A DNA stretch of 5,904 bases. Origin: an uncultured bacterium (GTDB taxonomy: Bacteria > Planctomycetota > UBA1135 > GCA-002686595). Shown one piece after another: positions 4,976 through 5,904 of this stretch. The stretch is from the NCBI GenBank assembly GCA_902826945.1, contig CADEGS010000255.1, forward strand, positions 1 through 5,904, written 5' to 3'. The translations under genes and the position numbers were made by a program. The first letter of the stretch is position 1. Each line of letters starts with the position of its first letter. Under the pieces are notes generated by a model. That model was not told the origin of the DNA, did no database searches, and saw nothing but the letters and a program-made list of their open reading frames with translations.

Positions 4976-5904
4976 TTGGAACCCACGGACCCCGACGGCG
5001 AGCGCGCGCTGGGCCGCCTGCTCTCGCGCGGGAAGCCGGACGGCTGGAGCGAGGACGAGCTCGAGCGCTTCCCGCGCCTGTTCCGCCAGGCCTGCACGCG
5101 CCTCGCGCGCCTCGAGGCGAGCGGCGCCGACGAGCGCGCGCTGCGCCGCGCGCGCGCGCAGGTGGCCGCCGCGCACGCGCTCCTGCACGGCGAGCGCGAG
5201 CGCCCCGCCGAGCTCGTCGCGCGCCTGGCGCGGCTCTTCCTCGTCGAGTGCCCGCGCGCGATCCGCCGCGAGGGACGCCTGCTCGCGCTGAGCGCGCTCC
5301 TGCTCTACGGCCTGGCCGGAATCGCCTGGCGCGCGGTGGCGCGCGACCTCGACCTCGCGCCCTCGCTGCTCGACGCGCGCGTCGTCGAGGACGAGATCGA
5401 GGCGCTGCGCGCGCTCGAGCCGGGCCAGCCCTTCCGCGGCAACTTCGACTTCGGCATCGGCGAGTCGCCGCACACCGCCGGCTGGATCATGGCGAACAAC
5501 ATGCGCGTCGGGGCGATCTTCTTCGCCTCGGCGCTCCTGCCGCCGCTCTGGCTGTGGGTGCTGTCGACGAACGCGCTGATGCTCGGCACCTACACGGCCG
5601 TCGCCGGCCACTGGGGCCAGGCGGGCGCGATCTCCTCGATCCTGTGGTGCCACGGCGTGCTCGAGATCCAGGCCATCCTGCTCGCGGGCGCGGCCGGCCT
5701 GTGCCTGGTGCGCGCCTGGATCCGCCCGGGCGCGCGCACGCGCCGGCGCGCGCTCTCCGACGAGAGCCGGCGCGCGCTGCGCCTGCTGGCGCCGGTCTTC
5801 CCGATGCTCTTCGCCGCGGGCGTGATCGAGGCCTTCGTGTCACCGCACGCGCCGCTCGCGGTGCGCATGGCCGTCGCGGCGGCGAGCGCGGTCGCGCTCG
5901 GGCT
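4976..5904 (+). CDS. SpoIIM-like (stage II sporulation protein M family) membrane protein, 3' end outside the window
   Basis: This family is named for the Bacillus SpoIIM protein, which works with SpoIID and SpoIIP in peptidoglycan remodelling during engulfment. Most members, as here, occur in non-sporulating bacteria beside RDD, MoxR and DUF58 genes, with unknown roles. The frame stays open to the edge (309 full codons). An N-terminal cytoplasmic helical part contains FPRLFRQACTRLARLEASG (32-50). It is followed by a hydrophobic segment (102-119), then the family core: MANNMRVGAIFFASALLP (172-189), STNALMLGT (197-205), CHGVLEIQAILLAGAAGL (225-242) and GVIEAFVSPH (282-291). The core is nearly complete, so probably only a few to a few tens of residues are missing. 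The start is uncertain. TTG at 4976 (MEPTDPDGE) best suits the family's usual short leader. GTG at 4922 is the other in-frame option but would overlap the RDD start. No in-frame ATG exists nearby. It is divergently paired with the RDD gene. Confidence 0.92.
   Translation, partial: MEPTDPDGERALGRLLSRGKPDGWSEDELERFPRLFRQACTRLARLEASGADERALRRARAQVAAAHALLHGERERPAELVARLARLFLVECPRAIRREGRLLALSALLLYGLAGIAWRAVARDLDLAPSLLDARVVEDEIEALRALEPGQPFRGNFDFGIGESPHTAGWIMANNMRVGAIFFASALLPPLWLWVLSTNALMLGTYTAVAGHWGQAGAISSILWCHGVLEIQAILLAGAAGLCLVRAWIRPGARTRRRALSDESRRALRLLAPVFPMLFAAGVIEAFVSPHAPLAVRMAVAAASAVALG

Noticed and set aside
3707..5653. A 648-codon minus-strand open frame spanning the M50, RDD and SpoIIM-like regions.
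   Set aside because: It is in a different frame from the RDD gene and antisense to two genes with clear family motifs. The translation is Arg/Ala/Gly-rich with no domain.
4189..5904. The SpoIIM-like gene as evidence for a sporulating organism.
   Set aside because: SpoIIM-family proteins paired with RDD genes are widespread in non-spore-formers, and no other sporulation gene is present.

Overview
This 5.9 kb window is a very GC-rich (roughly three quarters or more G+C), gene-dense piece of a bacterial chromosome. It holds five protein genes, two of them cut by the window edges. A glycosyltransferase of the heptosyltransferase family points to a Gram-negative cell with lipopolysaccharide-type surface glycans. 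The extreme GC content, the tungstopterin oxidoreductase and the RDD/SpoIIM pair would suit Myxococcota or a related 'delta-proteobacterial' lineage. That placement is inference from composition and gene content; no phylogenetic marker is present.

Left block, minus strand (3101 to 1): a 721-residue aldehyde:ferredoxin oxidoreductase (AOR) family protein is followed after 66 bases by a family-9 glycosyltransferase that runs off the left edge. The AOR-family protein is the most unusual item. After a complete tungsten/iron-sulfur enzyme module it carries a C-terminal beta-grasp (MoaD/ThiS-like) domain ending exactly in Gly-Gly. An enzyme expected to need a pterin-dithiolene cofactor is therefore fused to a domain resembling the sulfur carrier that builds such cofactors.

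Centre (3102 to 3309): a 208-base divergent spacer lies between the AOR-type gene and a plus-strand gene. It holds short GC-rich direct repeats, two perfect palindromes and one plausible sigma70-like promoter, whose -35 lies within the larger palindrome. To its right, 3310-4188 encodes a multi-pass site-2 protease (M50) with a hydrophilic tail in place of CBS domains.

Right block: the M50 gene converges on an RDD-family membrane protein gene (minus strand, 4189-4929) with no bases between the stop codons. The RDD gene diverges across 46 bases from a SpoIIM-like membrane protein gene that runs off the right edge. RDD and SpoIIM-like proteins commonly neighbour each other, often with MoxR ATPase, DUF58 and DUF4129 genes, so that cluster probably continues to the right. 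No tRNA, rRNA, CRISPR array, insertion sequence or phage feature was seen.
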